A DNA stretch of 64,000 nt from Arbacia lixula (lineage: Eukaryota > Echinodermata > Echinoidea > Arbacioida > Arbaciidae): contig OZ022585.1 in the NCBI GenBank assembly GCA_963669155.1, positions 6,774,843-6,838,842 on the forward strand, read 5' to 3'. This document shows, piece by piece, positions 46,203-58,300 of the stretch. Every line of letters begins with the position of its first letter. Within the stretch, counting starts at the first letter, position 1. The notes below the pieces were generated by a model. That model searched no databases. It worked only from the letters and a program-made list of their open reading frames with translations, and was not told the origin of the DNA. Both the position numbers and the translations under genes were made by a program.

Positions 46203-46420
46203 CATTGCATTTTTATATTTGGTCTCTTAGGCAGACTTTCCTCAATTAGCATGATCTTTCGTAAATAATACTGAGGTTTGCTTTTGCTTTAAAATCTTTG
46301 ATTTTCTAGTCATTGCATTTTCGTCTTTGGTCTCTTATAGGCAGACTTTCCTCAATTAGCTTGATCTTTAGTGAATAATACTGAGGTATACTTTTTCTTT
46401 AAAATCTTTGATTTTCAAGC
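46203..46420. repeat. Tandem duplication, two units of about 108 bp
   Basis: CATTGCATTTT, TTGGTCTCTTA, GCAGACTTTCCTCAATTAGC and CTTTAAAATCTTTGATTTTC each occur twice in order, about 108 bp apart. Confidence 0.85.
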
Positions 46421-48840
46421 TGTGGTTTGATAAGAGGATCATCTAAAATTTTCAATTTATTTTGATAGTGATCTTCATACCATTTTAAACAAAGTACAAA
46501 CAGATGCTTTTCTAAATATGTATTCAAAAACATGTATACAGACAGCAAGAACGGGTTAAAGAACAGATTCAATAAAAACCTACATGCTTGACGATTTCAG
46601 CCTTGGGCTGGAATGAAAAAATCATTCCCAAAAAGCGTATTAAATCCCCTACATTATCACATAAAAGGCTACAAAGATTTGAAATAAACCAACCACTGCT
46701 CAAGGGAGGTGCTAAAAACATCTGGTATAGGGCCTATTCTATGCATGGCGCAGAGAGCGTATCCCGGGGGCACACAAAGAGTTGAACTTGAACTCAAACT
46801 TACCTTGAAGTACAGAGGAAGTATTCTTGACATTTATGATGGTATTCATAAAGTTGTACGTGCTGAGAGGATCTAAAATCAGTGTGCTACGTTGCATGGC
46901 TTGGTGGAGATGTGGTAATCTTATCGCAGGGGCAAAATCTGTATGTAAGAAATCAATTCATGGAACCTGATTCTGCTAAGTAATTATATTAAAGCAAATA
47001 AACTGTGATTGGGTAGCTGTGTGAAGCTGTTTGCACAATTTAACACTTGGCCTAAATATTTGCAAATAATAACATAATCTGTGTGTGACAGAAGAAATCA
47101 TTAGGTGTTCATTGAACATTGCACCCAATCACAAACATAAGTGTTATGTTGTCAGCATCACATGATGATATGATTTGATAAGCCTGGATATTTCCAGAAC
47201 TGGGTTGTTTGTTTTAAAGACAGTCTATCTTTTTTACTTGTTGCAGTTTAGATTTGTGTTATGAGAACCTATTTATCAAAATCATAAACAATATCTACTT
47301 TTAAGTATTCAATGAAACATTCTCAAAAGAACGACAGGCAACTGAATTCACCTTAATGGAGTCTAGTTTTATTTAGTCTCAAGTATTGAAAGATTGGTAA
47401 TTGATTTCATATGATATTTTACTCATAATAAACAGTATATATGAATAAAGCTAGCCTTAAGAGACATTGTTAAAACTACAATATACATGTTTAGGCACAT
47501 TGTGATCTCAAATTAATGTTTTTATAATTAGGCCTTAGGCCAAGGGATAACAGCTTTGTTTTGGGATCACTGCGGGCGTATAGCTTAGTAATCTCCTGAA
47601 TATCAGAGTAGTTTAAGGCTGAATAAAGTAATGAGAACAAGTGAGATATTTCTAGCTTACAACCATTACATAATTAGATTGTTTCAAAGCAGAACTCAAC
47701 TATTTTCATCAATCAAGAGCATGCATGGTTGACATTAGGTTACATTGCTTATTTGTTCTGCCTGCATGCTGATTGGTCAGTGAATTTGCCTTGCAAAATG
47801 CGCACAAACCAAGAGCATTGTGATGTCATGTTAGACATTTCGCCAAACAATGCTGTTTGCCACTTCTTGCTGCGAACTGGCACAGTAATATACAGAAGTC
47901 TAGGGGTCTTTCGATGTCATTTGCACAAATGATTTAACACACAAACTCTGATTGGGACTCGACTCGAGCATTAACTGGTCAGCACATTCAAATTTATACT
48001 AATGAAATTACTGTATAGACCGATATTTTTGCTAATCAAAGTATTATTGACTGCTTTTTATTCAAATGAAGTACTTTTGCAAAAATTCTTTCTTCTTGAC
48101 TGTCAGCCAATCAAGTAACAAGATTATCAAGATGAAATATCATTAATACATTTAAAGTATTTAATAGAGGGTTTACTTGCACCAAATTAGTACTCAAATA
48201 CATTGTGTAAATATAATGATGCTAGGTAGAGAATATGTACAATACATACATGTATAGATTTTTGCACATTAAAGACAGGGTACCCCATTTGCAAAAGTCA
48301 TTTTAACTTGGTAGGAATCAGCAATATGCCCTCATTATAACATGTATGAAATTTCACAGTGAAAGCGTAATGAGGAAAGGTAAAACAAAAATGTCCATGT
48401 GCACTTAGCAAACATGGTCTACATTCATATACTGCATTGTTCACCGATGCGCCATTTGCCGCCAAGCATCATTGTGCAGTGTGTAAAGCCGTGATGTGTG
48501 CTATTACGTATTTCGTTTTCCGTTTTGAAGGCCGATCTGTTCAAAACCAACTGAGTTCAGACACAGGATGGATTTATGTATTATAGTTCATAAAATTGTA
48601 TATTGCAAATTTGCATTTTTTTTCTTCAAAACTGTGCTAGATATGGACGTGTATTATGCAATTAAAACTATGGAAGAAAGTAGTTAGAAAACATTGTAGG
48701 ATAAGAATGTCAATATCCACACATTCTTGAAAATCGTACCACTATGTTTGTGCCATCGTGTGACAGACAAGTTTCTCTAAATGCACATTCTCAGTATTAC
48801 TTACATACATGTGATTTACTGGCACACAAAGAATTAACCA
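46421..48840. other. No gene seen
   Basis: No exon could be supported on either strand. It is the region where upstream exons of NT5DC1 might be sought, but no DxDxT-type HAD motif was noticed. Confidence 0.4.
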
Positions 48841-48844
48841 TTTT

Positions 48845-49080
48845 AGGCTGCGCCTATTTATTTATTTATTATTTATTCAGTTTTATTTAAACAGGTTAGC
48901 CCTTTCAGTTAAAAAAAACTGCTCTACCAAGGGGGTCTGTGCAATAAAAATGACATTACATATAACCAAATCAAATACAATAACAAGTAATCATAATGCA
49001 TAAAAACAAGATAAATACAATAACAAATATAGTCATGTTACATATAAACAAAATAAATACAATGATAAAATAGTAAAATC
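48845..49080. repeat. Retroposon-like T/A-rich segment
   Basis: TATTTATTTATTATTTATT is followed by AACAGGTTAGCCCTTTCAG and several ACAAATACAATAACAA-type motifs. The form resembles 3' ends of non-LTR elements in inverse orientation. No coding part. Confidence 0.35.
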
Positions 49081-49438
49081 AGACTGTATGAAAGAGGAGC
49101 AAAATCAATATCTCATATTGATGATGTCTGTAATATAAACAGAATTCTTTTTAATTGTAGTATATTGGATATAAATATGTTGCATTAAGTATGTTGCTAT
49201 AGATAGATAACTAATGATGATTACGGTGCTTATAATTTACAGTGCATACTACAGTAGTAGTATAGTCCACTCATTTGTAGTGCATAGTAGCTAACATTAA
49301 TAGCACCCATCAAACTTTCTGCATGCTTTTATTTTGGCGGTCCACACCTCATTTCCAAATTTGTAATGATTAGAACACTGCAAAATATACCAAATATTCA
49401 GTAATGTTTTGTAATGTCAAGTCCATTTTTTGCAGTAC

Positions 49439-51610
49439 TTACAGTTTTCGGTTCTCAGAGCTTTTAGAAGATGCTAACCTGACCGTAGGGATAGGAGGTG
49501 GTAGTGGAAAGTCCTGGTATTTACAAATATTGTAGTCGACTTTCAAGAGATCTTGAGTAGACCTCATATGTGATCTTGTTTCATGCATCTCAACACATGA
49601 TTGATTCTCATAGACATCTCCAATAATACTTGTTGCATACTCGTCATCAGAGATTGATGAGTATGCAAAAGCTTCATCCTCCTTCTTCCAGGACTCAGAT
49701 GAGCTAGAGTAGGAGCAGTACATACTGATATCTGAAGATGTATGTGAGTCATTGGAGTGCCCTTTCATAGAGATGCTGTTACTCTCAGAATCAGTGGTGT
49801 CTGAAACACATACTTTGTCTTCAGAAGGTGAGGTGAATGTGGTTTCATTATACACATGGCCCATTGCGGCGTGATGGTCTGTTGGATCAGTCTGGAATAG
49901 GCCTTCGTCTCTGTGGACGTTGGAGAGGTCTCTCGTACTGGATGGATCACAAGCCAAGTGGGAGATCGGTTGTACTTGGACATTGTCAACCATCTGTGCT
50001 GCAATATGCCTGAAGTGCCTGTACAAGATCAGTGAGATTAGAGCAAAGAAACCTGCAGATAAAAATGTGCCAGCAATGACAGCCCCAATTGTAACTAAGT
50101 ACATTTTGTCTGTACCCTCATGTAGTTTCTTAGGATTATCTCCCATCAGTTCATTTAGGGTTTCAACTTTTTGTATAATCTGTGTTGCTGATGGGATAGT
50201 TGTCTTCTGAGATGAAATTGGAGATGTGGTTTTAGTAGATGGAGGACCAGATAGCAATGTAGTGCACTGTCTACCATGGTGAATGGTTTGCAGCATGTCT
50301 GAAGTCAAAGTTATGTTCTTCTTGACGGTCAGTTGTTGAGAGTTGACTTTGCATCCCACAATGTAATCAGTGTTACACAAGTTTACGATTGTCATGTTAA
50401 CAAACAATTGAGTAGAGCTTTCCTCAGAGGCAATGCGACATGTTTCCTCATAAACTGTCTCGTTCTGAAGTGACCAAGAGACATGGATAATTTCTAATTG
50501 CATATCTTCATGATGAACTGTGCAAACAAATGCAACATCCCAAAGTGTCGTAGCTGCTGTCTGTGGTCGAACTTCAAGATTTAGTTTAAAGTGATTCATG
50601 CGTGTTAAGAAGATTCTGGCGGAATCCTGTGACATACCCATACTGTTTACCGCAGTGCATGTAATATTTATGTTGTCTTGATCTATCAGGTGGCGACTGG
50701 CTTCTGGACTGACTGTGAGAGTTATGTTTCTTGTTTTTGACTCACAGTTGAGCAGAAGGTGTGGTGGTGAGCATGACCATGACAGATTAGTGATCTCTGG
50801 AAACGCGCCAATGTCACAGAATATCTCTACAGTCTTATTCCCTGATAAGGCTGTGGCCTTTGGCGAGACAAGAACTTCTGGTGCGTGATGGACAGTAAAA
50901 GGTTGTAGCTCACATGATAGATTGCTTGTGGGGAAGGCATCCACGATCTCTGCCAAACATATTGCCTTTTTACCATGCATGGAGCGATTCATTTCTAATT
51001 CCCATATCAGGGATGATGTTGCATTAGGATGTTCCTTTGTGTCAGCTTCCTCAGGGATATCTGTATGTTGGTACTCAATTACAAATTCTTGTTGGAGAGT
51101 GTCTTGTAGCATCCATGTCAGTTGAACTCCATGATTGCTTTGTAGAACTCTGCACCAAATTCTCAACAGTTCACCCTCTTGGTAGGTTGTATCACTCTCT
51201 GGCCCACACTTAATGTCATCTTGCTTCGGAAAGTACTGAATTATCATTCTCGCAGTCTTTGAATAGCAAGATTTCAATGACATTTCATGGTCTAAGACGT
51301 ACAGCAAACATTGTTGAGTTTGTGGGGACCTTCCCACCTCTGAAATAAATATCCTGGACGTCATTTCTCGCGTGGTCTCATTGTAATCATGATATATTGT
51401 ACTGGCGTACTGCGATGGATTGACCTGCCAGATGATGCGATCTGTGTCTGCATTGAAGTTTGAAACAATGCAGGTAAAATTTGCCGCTCCTCCCTCCTTC
51501 ACAGTTAAATCAGTAGGATGCTTCACAAATGTTGACGGTTGTGTATTGCAATGAAGTGATGTGCCACGACTGACAAAAACTAACATCATTAGAATATCAA
51601 ACAGCTTCAT
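49439..51610 (-). CDS. B4: divergent class B Ig receptor, four Ig domains
   Basis: A predicted 723-residue type I receptor in one exon. I chose the ATG at 51610, which starts a signal peptide (MKLFDILMMLVFVSRG); an in-frame ATG 43 codons upstream gives a polar N-terminus. Four Ig-like domains cover roughly 25-125, 130-235, 240-335 and 340-440, with many N-glycosylation sites. The QYFPK linker after domain 1 matches QYFPT in B1 and B2, showing common descent. A Thr/Ser stalk, a membrane helix (about 503-530) and a tail of about 190 residues follow. The tail has several tyrosines, a VYENQ motif (Grb2-like YxN) and a proline-rich PLPPPIP stretch that could bind SH3 domains. Detached copies of this tail lie at 16.9-17.2 and 33.0-34.3 kb. 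Likely a signalling receptor; ligand unknown. Confidence 0.78.
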   Translation of the reverse strand: MKLFDILMMLVFVSRGTSLHCNTQPSTFVKHPTDLTVKEGGAANFTCIVSNFNADTDRIIWQVNPSQYASTIYHDYNETTREMTSRIFISEVGRSPQTQQCLLYVLDHEMSLKSCYSKTARMIIQYFPKQDDIKCGPESDTTYQEGELLRIWCRVLQSNHGVQLTWMLQDTLQQEFVIEYQHTDIPEEADTKEHPNATSSLIWELEMNRSMHGKKAICLAEIVDAFPTSNLSCELQPFTVHHAPEVLVSPKATALSGNKTVEIFCDIGAFPEITNLSWSCSPPHLLLNCESKTRNITLTVSPEASRHLIDQDNINITCTAVNSMGMSQDSARIFLTRMNHFKLNLEVRPQTAATTLWDVAFVCTVHHEDMQLEIIHVSWSLQNETVYEETCRIASEESSTQLFVNMTIVNLCNTDYIVGCKVNSQQLTVKKNITLTSDMLQTIHHGRQCTTLLSGPPSTKTTSPISSQKTTIPSATQIIQKVETLNELMGDNPKKLHEGTDKMYLVTIGAVIAGTFLSAGFFALISLILYRHFRHIAAQMVDNVQVQPISHLACDPSSTRDLSNVHRDEGLFQTDPTDHHAAMGHVYNETTFTSPSEDKVCVSDTTDSESNSISMKGHSNDSHTSSDISMYCSYSSSSESWKKEDEAFAYSSISDDEYATSIIGDVYENQSCVEMHETRSHMRSTQDLLKVDYNICKYQDFPLPPPIPTVRLASSKSSENRKL

Positions 51611-52322
51611 GGTTCCAAATTGACACATCTTGAATTTGGCATAATACGTAGCTGCACAAGTATGCACAATGCCATGTACTTCTTCTGGGCCGTTTCTTAC
51701 AATTTTGTTGACTAAATCCAGTTGTTTGTGCTTCTTCAATCATAGAGCTCCTTTTATCACATCCTTTTCTTTCTCCAGGGTGAAATAAAACTATTTTTGA
51801 TACCTCCATGTCATACTTGGGATATTATTAATGTGTATTTGAGTGGTAATCAACAATGGTTGAGTGTCTTGTGAATTTTATGGGAAAGACAGTGACCTGA
51901 GTAAAGTGGCACTTTTGTAACACTTCAGGTGACAGCGATGTTGGAATAAATTCAAATTTGCCTTCATGGTACATACTCTTTTCCTGCAATTCTGCCTCAT
52001 GGTGACAGAGTAGGGTAGCATGTTTTGTCATTTTTAAGACACTTCCTCAATCTGCTTATTTCCTAAAAAGGTATTTGTCAATAGTTTGAAGATCAGTAGT
52101 AGATACAGGCAGTATTTGCATTAAATATGTGAATTTGCATGATTAAAGAAAGCTAAAGTTTAACATTATCTGCCATAAGTGGTTATATTTGAAAAGGTCA
52201 CAAGTTGTTTAATATATGTTTGATTGTTTTTCTTGTTAAAAAAGTGTTTATTCTGCTTTTAGTATTAAGACAATAATACATGATATGTAAAAATTATTCC
52301 TCCCTTTTTCTTTTCCTTTCAG
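51611..52322. other. Gap between B4 and the first NT5DC1 exon found
   Basis: Short region between minus-strand B4 and plus-strand NT5DC1. No exon was recognised. A 67-codon minus-strand frame at 51828-52031 has no recognised family. A polypyrimidine tract leads into the acceptor at 52321. Confidence 0.45.
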
Positions 52323-55300
52323 GGAGCTTCCGTTATTTTGAGAACTACTTTGACATGCCTGGGAGTATGATCTGTGCAAGATTAGTGGACATCATTGACA
52401 AAGAGGTTGGAACCGTTATTTCTTCTTTCTGTTACAATCTTTCCCACACACCCCCCCCCCTCAAAAAAAAAAGCTTAAATAAAAGTATCAGTATATCACA
52501 ACCAACTATGATATAGTGTATTGATGCAAGATATGTGATACACATTGATACACATGAATGGCAGGAATGGGAAAATATCTTACTGAATAATTATTCCTTT
52601 ATCCTCAGCTATCAGGTCTTTTGTCTGTTACATGAATGATGTATTCATTTTTTTTTTATGTACATTTATGTGTTGTGGTCTGTCTTTGAAAAAAAAATCC
52701 CATACATATTCACAAAGAATGATTGCAAGAGAACTAAAACATACATCTGATACCCTCCTTGTTATCTCTTCAACTAGATTGCAAGTGTATAGAACTTTGC
52801 ACCATGATAATTTTATCATTATACAAAGAGTAATTGGTTCATATGATCGACTAGGAAAGGATCCTTTTTAGATGCTGTGAATCATACAGGAATGGAGTTG
52901 GCCACAGAAAAATACATTTGAAAAAATACTTTTTACTGTTTTTTTTTTGTTTCTTAACTTGGCCATTGTCAATGTGTGAATGACTAAAAGTGTTGTGTTA
53001 GTTTATTGTTACTTGATCAGCTATTAGGGCTGAGACAACAAAAATAGCCTAAATAATGTTACATTGGTCATGTAAGAGGGATAGACCTGAAAACGATCTC
53101 TCAGCAATGTTTTGAAAAGGGCTGTGCCCACCTATGCACGCTGATGATATAGGTTCTAATATTTAATTGATTTTGTATTTTTTTTAAGGCCGGAAAGAGA
53201 CAAGAGGAGTACACATTCTGGCCAGATGTTCAGGCTGCATTCAATGAAGTTTTCGAGAGAGCAAACTTTAAAGGTAAGGAGAGTGATACGTTAGATATGT
53301 ATCCTGCCTATACACAGGGTAGCCCTTTTGCAGGGCAAAATAATCAAATTGTTTAAAGGAAAAGTTCACCCTGAAATTATTTTGGTTTCAATAAAAAGAG
53401 ACAAATGAAAGAAACATATAAGTGAAGGTTTGACGAAAATCGGTCAAAGGAAAAGAAAGTTATATGATTCTAAAGTTTTTATTTTGTGACGTCACATGCG
53501 AGGTGCTGTCCCATATGTTGTGTACAATTTTTTTTTTAATTTTCTCACAAAGATATGCATCCTTTTATTGTGCGTTTGATACATTATCAGAAATACGTTT
53601 TTACACACATGTACCTGACTTTTTGTACGAAAAAAAATCATTCCGTTGTCAAAAACAGAAAAAAGCAATTTATCAACTTATTTTGTACACAACATATGGG
53701 AGAGCACCTCACACTTGACGTCACAAAATCAAAACTTTAAAATCAAATAACTTTCTTTTCCTTTGACCGATTTTTGTCAAACCTTCACCCATATGTTTCT
53801 TTCATTTGATTCTTTTTATTGAAACCAAAATTATTTCAGGGTGAACTTCCCCTTTAAAAAACACAAAAATGGAAGAAAATTCTGGATAAGAACTATTCTC
53901 ACAAACAGGATAGCTGTTCACTCTGTCTGAAATGGATGTGAGATTTCATATATTTGGGTGTTGGGTTTACAGCTGATCCATTCTGACTTTCATGATTTTT
54001 TAAAGGGATACCATGTCTTTAATACAATGTTTCTATAAAGCTTTCATCTGTAGGCCTACATGTTGGTATAAGGGATTTATGCATGGTATTAATCCCTTAT
54101 GGCGCACATTCCTGTGTCCATATATATGGGGAAGATTGCAAATCCCCATTTACTACAGGAACCGGGTGTGCCCTGTCCCCAGAAATGTACCAACCTTGGG
54201 ATGTTTAAAGTACATTTTCATAATATTTTAAATGGTATTCTTGTATGCAATCAGTAGTTGATAGTTAAAGCTACCATTCAAGTTTACATTAGTAGCACTT
54301 GCAGAAATGTTGTTTAAGGAATCTTCTAACTAACATTGTATGTTCATCTTAGAAGGAAATCATTGTACCACTGTTTCATACGATGCAGCATCTTGAGTGG
54401 ACATAGCATGACAACGTCTTGGATTTGTACGTCCATTCTGTATGTTGTATTCAGCATGATTATGTTTTGTAGAGAAATTCTTCATAGTGGTGTGTCTTGT
54501 CTTCTATGACCTTATGCAGCTGAATTGGGGGGCTACTTCCCTACCTACAAGAAGGACCCAATGAGCTATATCGAGCCGTGCAGTGAGTCCATCAAACGCT
54601 GGTTCAAGAGCATGAGGGATGCTGGGAAGGTCACGTTCCTTCTGACCAGTTCTAATGTAGACTATGCAGAGTCACTTCTGGAACACATCATGGGGTAAGA
54701 TGAGATGTTTCCCATGAATGCATTTTCTTGTTATTATTCTTCTCCTTGTTCTTGTTTGTGCACTTGTTCTTGTTCTTCTCCTCCTTCTCCTTCTCCTCCG
54801 TCTCCTTCTCATTCTCGTTCTCCTTCTCCTCCTTCTCATTCTCCACCTTTTCCTTCTTGTTCTTTTTGTTTTCCTTCTTGTCCTCCTTCTCCTCCGTTTC
54901 CTCCTCCTCCTGCTCCTGCTCCTCCTTCTCCTCCTCTTCCTCCTCTTCCTCCTCTTCCTCCTCTTCCTCCTCTTCCTCCTCTTCCTCCTCTTCCTCCTCT
55001 TCCTCCTCTTCCTCCTCTTCCTCCTCTTCCTCCTCTTCCTCCTCCTCGCCTACTCCAGTGAGAGCATTGTGGCTCTCACAGCTTTCCAGAAGCACAATTT
55101 CTCTCCAGCCAACCATACCTGCAGCCACCACCGATCAAAATCCCTCCTTGATTGTGGCTTCCGAACTAGTTCTTGAACGCCCTCTGCCTCTTTGCCTGGA
55201 AGGTTCATTTCCAAAATGTTTTTACTCCAACAACACCTCATGTTACTTCATGTGACCACAGAAGCTGAGTTTCTACTTCTTTACAAATGATCTAGCCATT

Positions 55301-58300
55301 TTCCTTTGGCAACTACAGACTCTTGCCTCTGGCTCATTCGATCTATGTCTTGTCCAAAAGATTTGTACAGCTCCTCTCTCTGCAATTGAAATATACAGCA
55401 ATGATGTGGTAGTCATCAATGTAGAGTGAAATATCTATAGAATGGCTGTGATAGTAACATTTTTTGTGAAGTAGGAACTTAAAGATTAATCCCCCCCCCC
55501 CCCACCTGAATATAACATGCATGCATATTGTAAATGGTTGTCATTTTTGTTCTGTTTAATAGGAAGAACTGGAGTGACTACTTTGACATCTCGATGATGT
55601 ATGCTCGGAAACCTGGCTACTTTGAAAAGACAAAAGAGGAGAGGCCTTTCTACAGCGTTGGTAATTATCAACATCTTCATTAACCCTTCATCTGCCAGTT
55701 GTTTATTTCCTTGACAAGTTACACACATGAATCCAATGGGGCCGGGTTTTGTCTGGCACAGAAAGTGTTGAATAATGTTGTTCAATCTGGGCCCTGCTGC
55801 ATAAAACTTTACATGAATGGTAACTTTGTTTCCAATGCCAACTTATATGGAATATGAATTTGATTGGCTGTTGAGCAGTGTTACCATGGTAGTTGCCATT
55901 GATGGCAGAGTTACCATTTATGGTAAGTTTTATGCAACGAGGCCCTAAATTTCTAGTAATATTTTTATTGAAAGTATTGTGCTTGGCTTTCAAACACTAA
56001 AGATCAACATATGAGCAATTTGAGTTTACAGTGGTTTGCTTTGAATAACATCCTGTTTGACCTGATCAAAACAGCTTGGGTACAGGAAACAAATGCTCAT
56101 TAACAAATTAGATTTTTGAAATTCACATCATCATACCCCTTTCATACATGCAAATAATCATATTCATGGGTTGTTTTTGATTAACAGTCCCATGTATACA
56201 TCATGCATGTGTGTTTTTAAGCAGCATATTGTTAAAGGACACAATACCATGTTAGGGCTTGAACTTCTTTATCTTTATATCCTCCACATCTTTATACCTC
56301 TGTTGTATTTGGCAGCTGACAGCATGGAAGGAGAGAAGGTTACTGAGGTCCAGACCGGGGGCCGTTATCTCCAAGGCAACGTCCACACCTTCCACTCCTA
56401 CCTCAAGAAGGTCCTGGGCAAGGAAAACCCAAAGGTAATCACAATCATGATAATAGAGTACGGAAACGGTGTTGTCACATCCATTGTTTTGCAGGCTGCT
56501 GGTTTTAAACAACATCGCTCAAGCGAGAGTTCCACTTGTCCAACGTTGTCGAGCGGGCTAGTGTCGGGCACTCTCAAAGAGAGTCCCCGCTATGGTCACT
56601 GATGTTTGCTCTACTCATGTAGTGTAGAACCAGTTGTCTTGATAATCTGGTCATATGACGTCACACATTATGTTGTTTTATGACAGTGGTCATTTCATTG
56701 CACTTTATAAACTTGACTGAAATATTATGATTATGTAATGCAATTTGAACCACTTTCTTATGATGCAATGTTACTGAAACATCATTGGAAAAAAAAAGTC
56801 ACAACTCAAATCACCACTACCTCCATTTACTTCCATTTCATCTGATATGTTTTGGCTTAAACACCAAAACGTTAAGCTAAAATACCAAAGGAACAGACCG
56901 CATACTCCTTTCACCCTCTGTATGCCAGATCAAATGCCGCTTCATGGGATTTGTGGGTAGTCATGGTAAAGTAATCCACAAGTTTCATGGGATTTGTGGG
57001 TAGTCATGGTAAAGTAATCCACAAGTTTCATATTGAGGATCATATAGATCAACATCTGCATTTGCCCATCCGTAGTGGTAAGCAGAGAAAATGAGGACCA
57101 CAGCATGACCTGTTTCTTCTGCTTACTATGCAGTAACACCAGGCTACCAAGCTACCGTACATAATTACATAATACATGTATGATAATGACACAACACCAT
57201 TACACAAGGCCTCCATTTCTCTTGCTTACCTGTATTTGGCAAGCAGTAGATGCAGATTCAAGTCCTGTATAGTTCTGTTTTTGTTGCTTATTATCTATCA
57301 TATTGATCAATCAATCTCATTACTAGGAAAGTGAAAATAAAGATAATATCATCTCTGCAAAACAGTGATTTCTTTGAAGAAACATCTGCATGTTTTTCTT
57401 TGAAGGTGGCTTACTTTGGTGACAGCATCCGGTCAGACATTATCCCTCCCAACCAGGCTGGCTGGTGCCCCTTCCTTATACTGGAGGAGTTGGAGGTGGA
57501 GGGATCAAAAGAACAGACAACCAATGGGGAAGAGACAGACGGACCGCCAACCAAAAAATTCAAGGTAACCATCATTGCAAGTGTGCTGTAATACACAGTT
57601 ATTCAGGTAACTGACGAGTGTATTGATGTACATGTACTACTTGCTGTAGATGGAGTTTTTGTAGTCCAATTCTATCCTCTCGGACCGACATACAGCTATA
57701 TAAAAACAACCTATTATCATTAGTATTACCTTTAGGTTTTCATTGACCAGGACCTTCTTGAAGTATGGGTGGAAGTTGTAAACTCTGCCTTGAAGATACA
57801 TGTAACGGCTCCCAGTAATTGATGTCTCACTCTCATATATTGTAAAAGCCTTTTTCTGCAAAATTTCAGTGGATTTTTTTATTCCTTTCTGCAAAACCTC
57901 TGAAGATTATTGAGCACACCTCTTTATGTTATTATAAAGACAGGTAATAATTTGTGATTGTGGAATTACATTTTAAAATATATATATTCTAGAGATAAGT
58001 TGTCCGCACAAAAGCTCAATGTTTAATGCACATGATTGCAATATGACATATTTAATACAATGCTGCATGGAGAAATGAAAGGAAATACAAGAAGACATGA
58101 GTTATTTTGAAAAGGTGCATTTCACTCTGTTCTCTTCTCCAGTGAATAGTTTTTCACGCATGTCATTTCTTGTTTTGGAGTGCTTTATTCATACTTCATG
58201 TTGGATTTCATGTCCTTTATTTATACACACCTGCCACATAACTGCTTAAATTCTTGTCATGTAGTTTCACATAATGAAACAATAAAATAAATGACACTTC

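Noticed and set aside
51828-52031. 67-codon minus-strand frame upstream of B4
   Set aside because: It has a plausible composition but no recognised domain, no signal peptide and no copy in other units; could be a 5' exon but unsupported.
54688-55255. Long Ser-, Leu-, Pro- or Glu-rich open frames on both strands
   Set aside because: They are translations of the CTC/CTT array inside an NT5DC1 intron, open in several frames at once.
56171-56602. 143-codon plus-strand frame crossing an NT5DC1 exon
   Set aside because: It is the real exon 5 (56316-56434) plus read-through of both flanking introns; splice signals bound the true exon.
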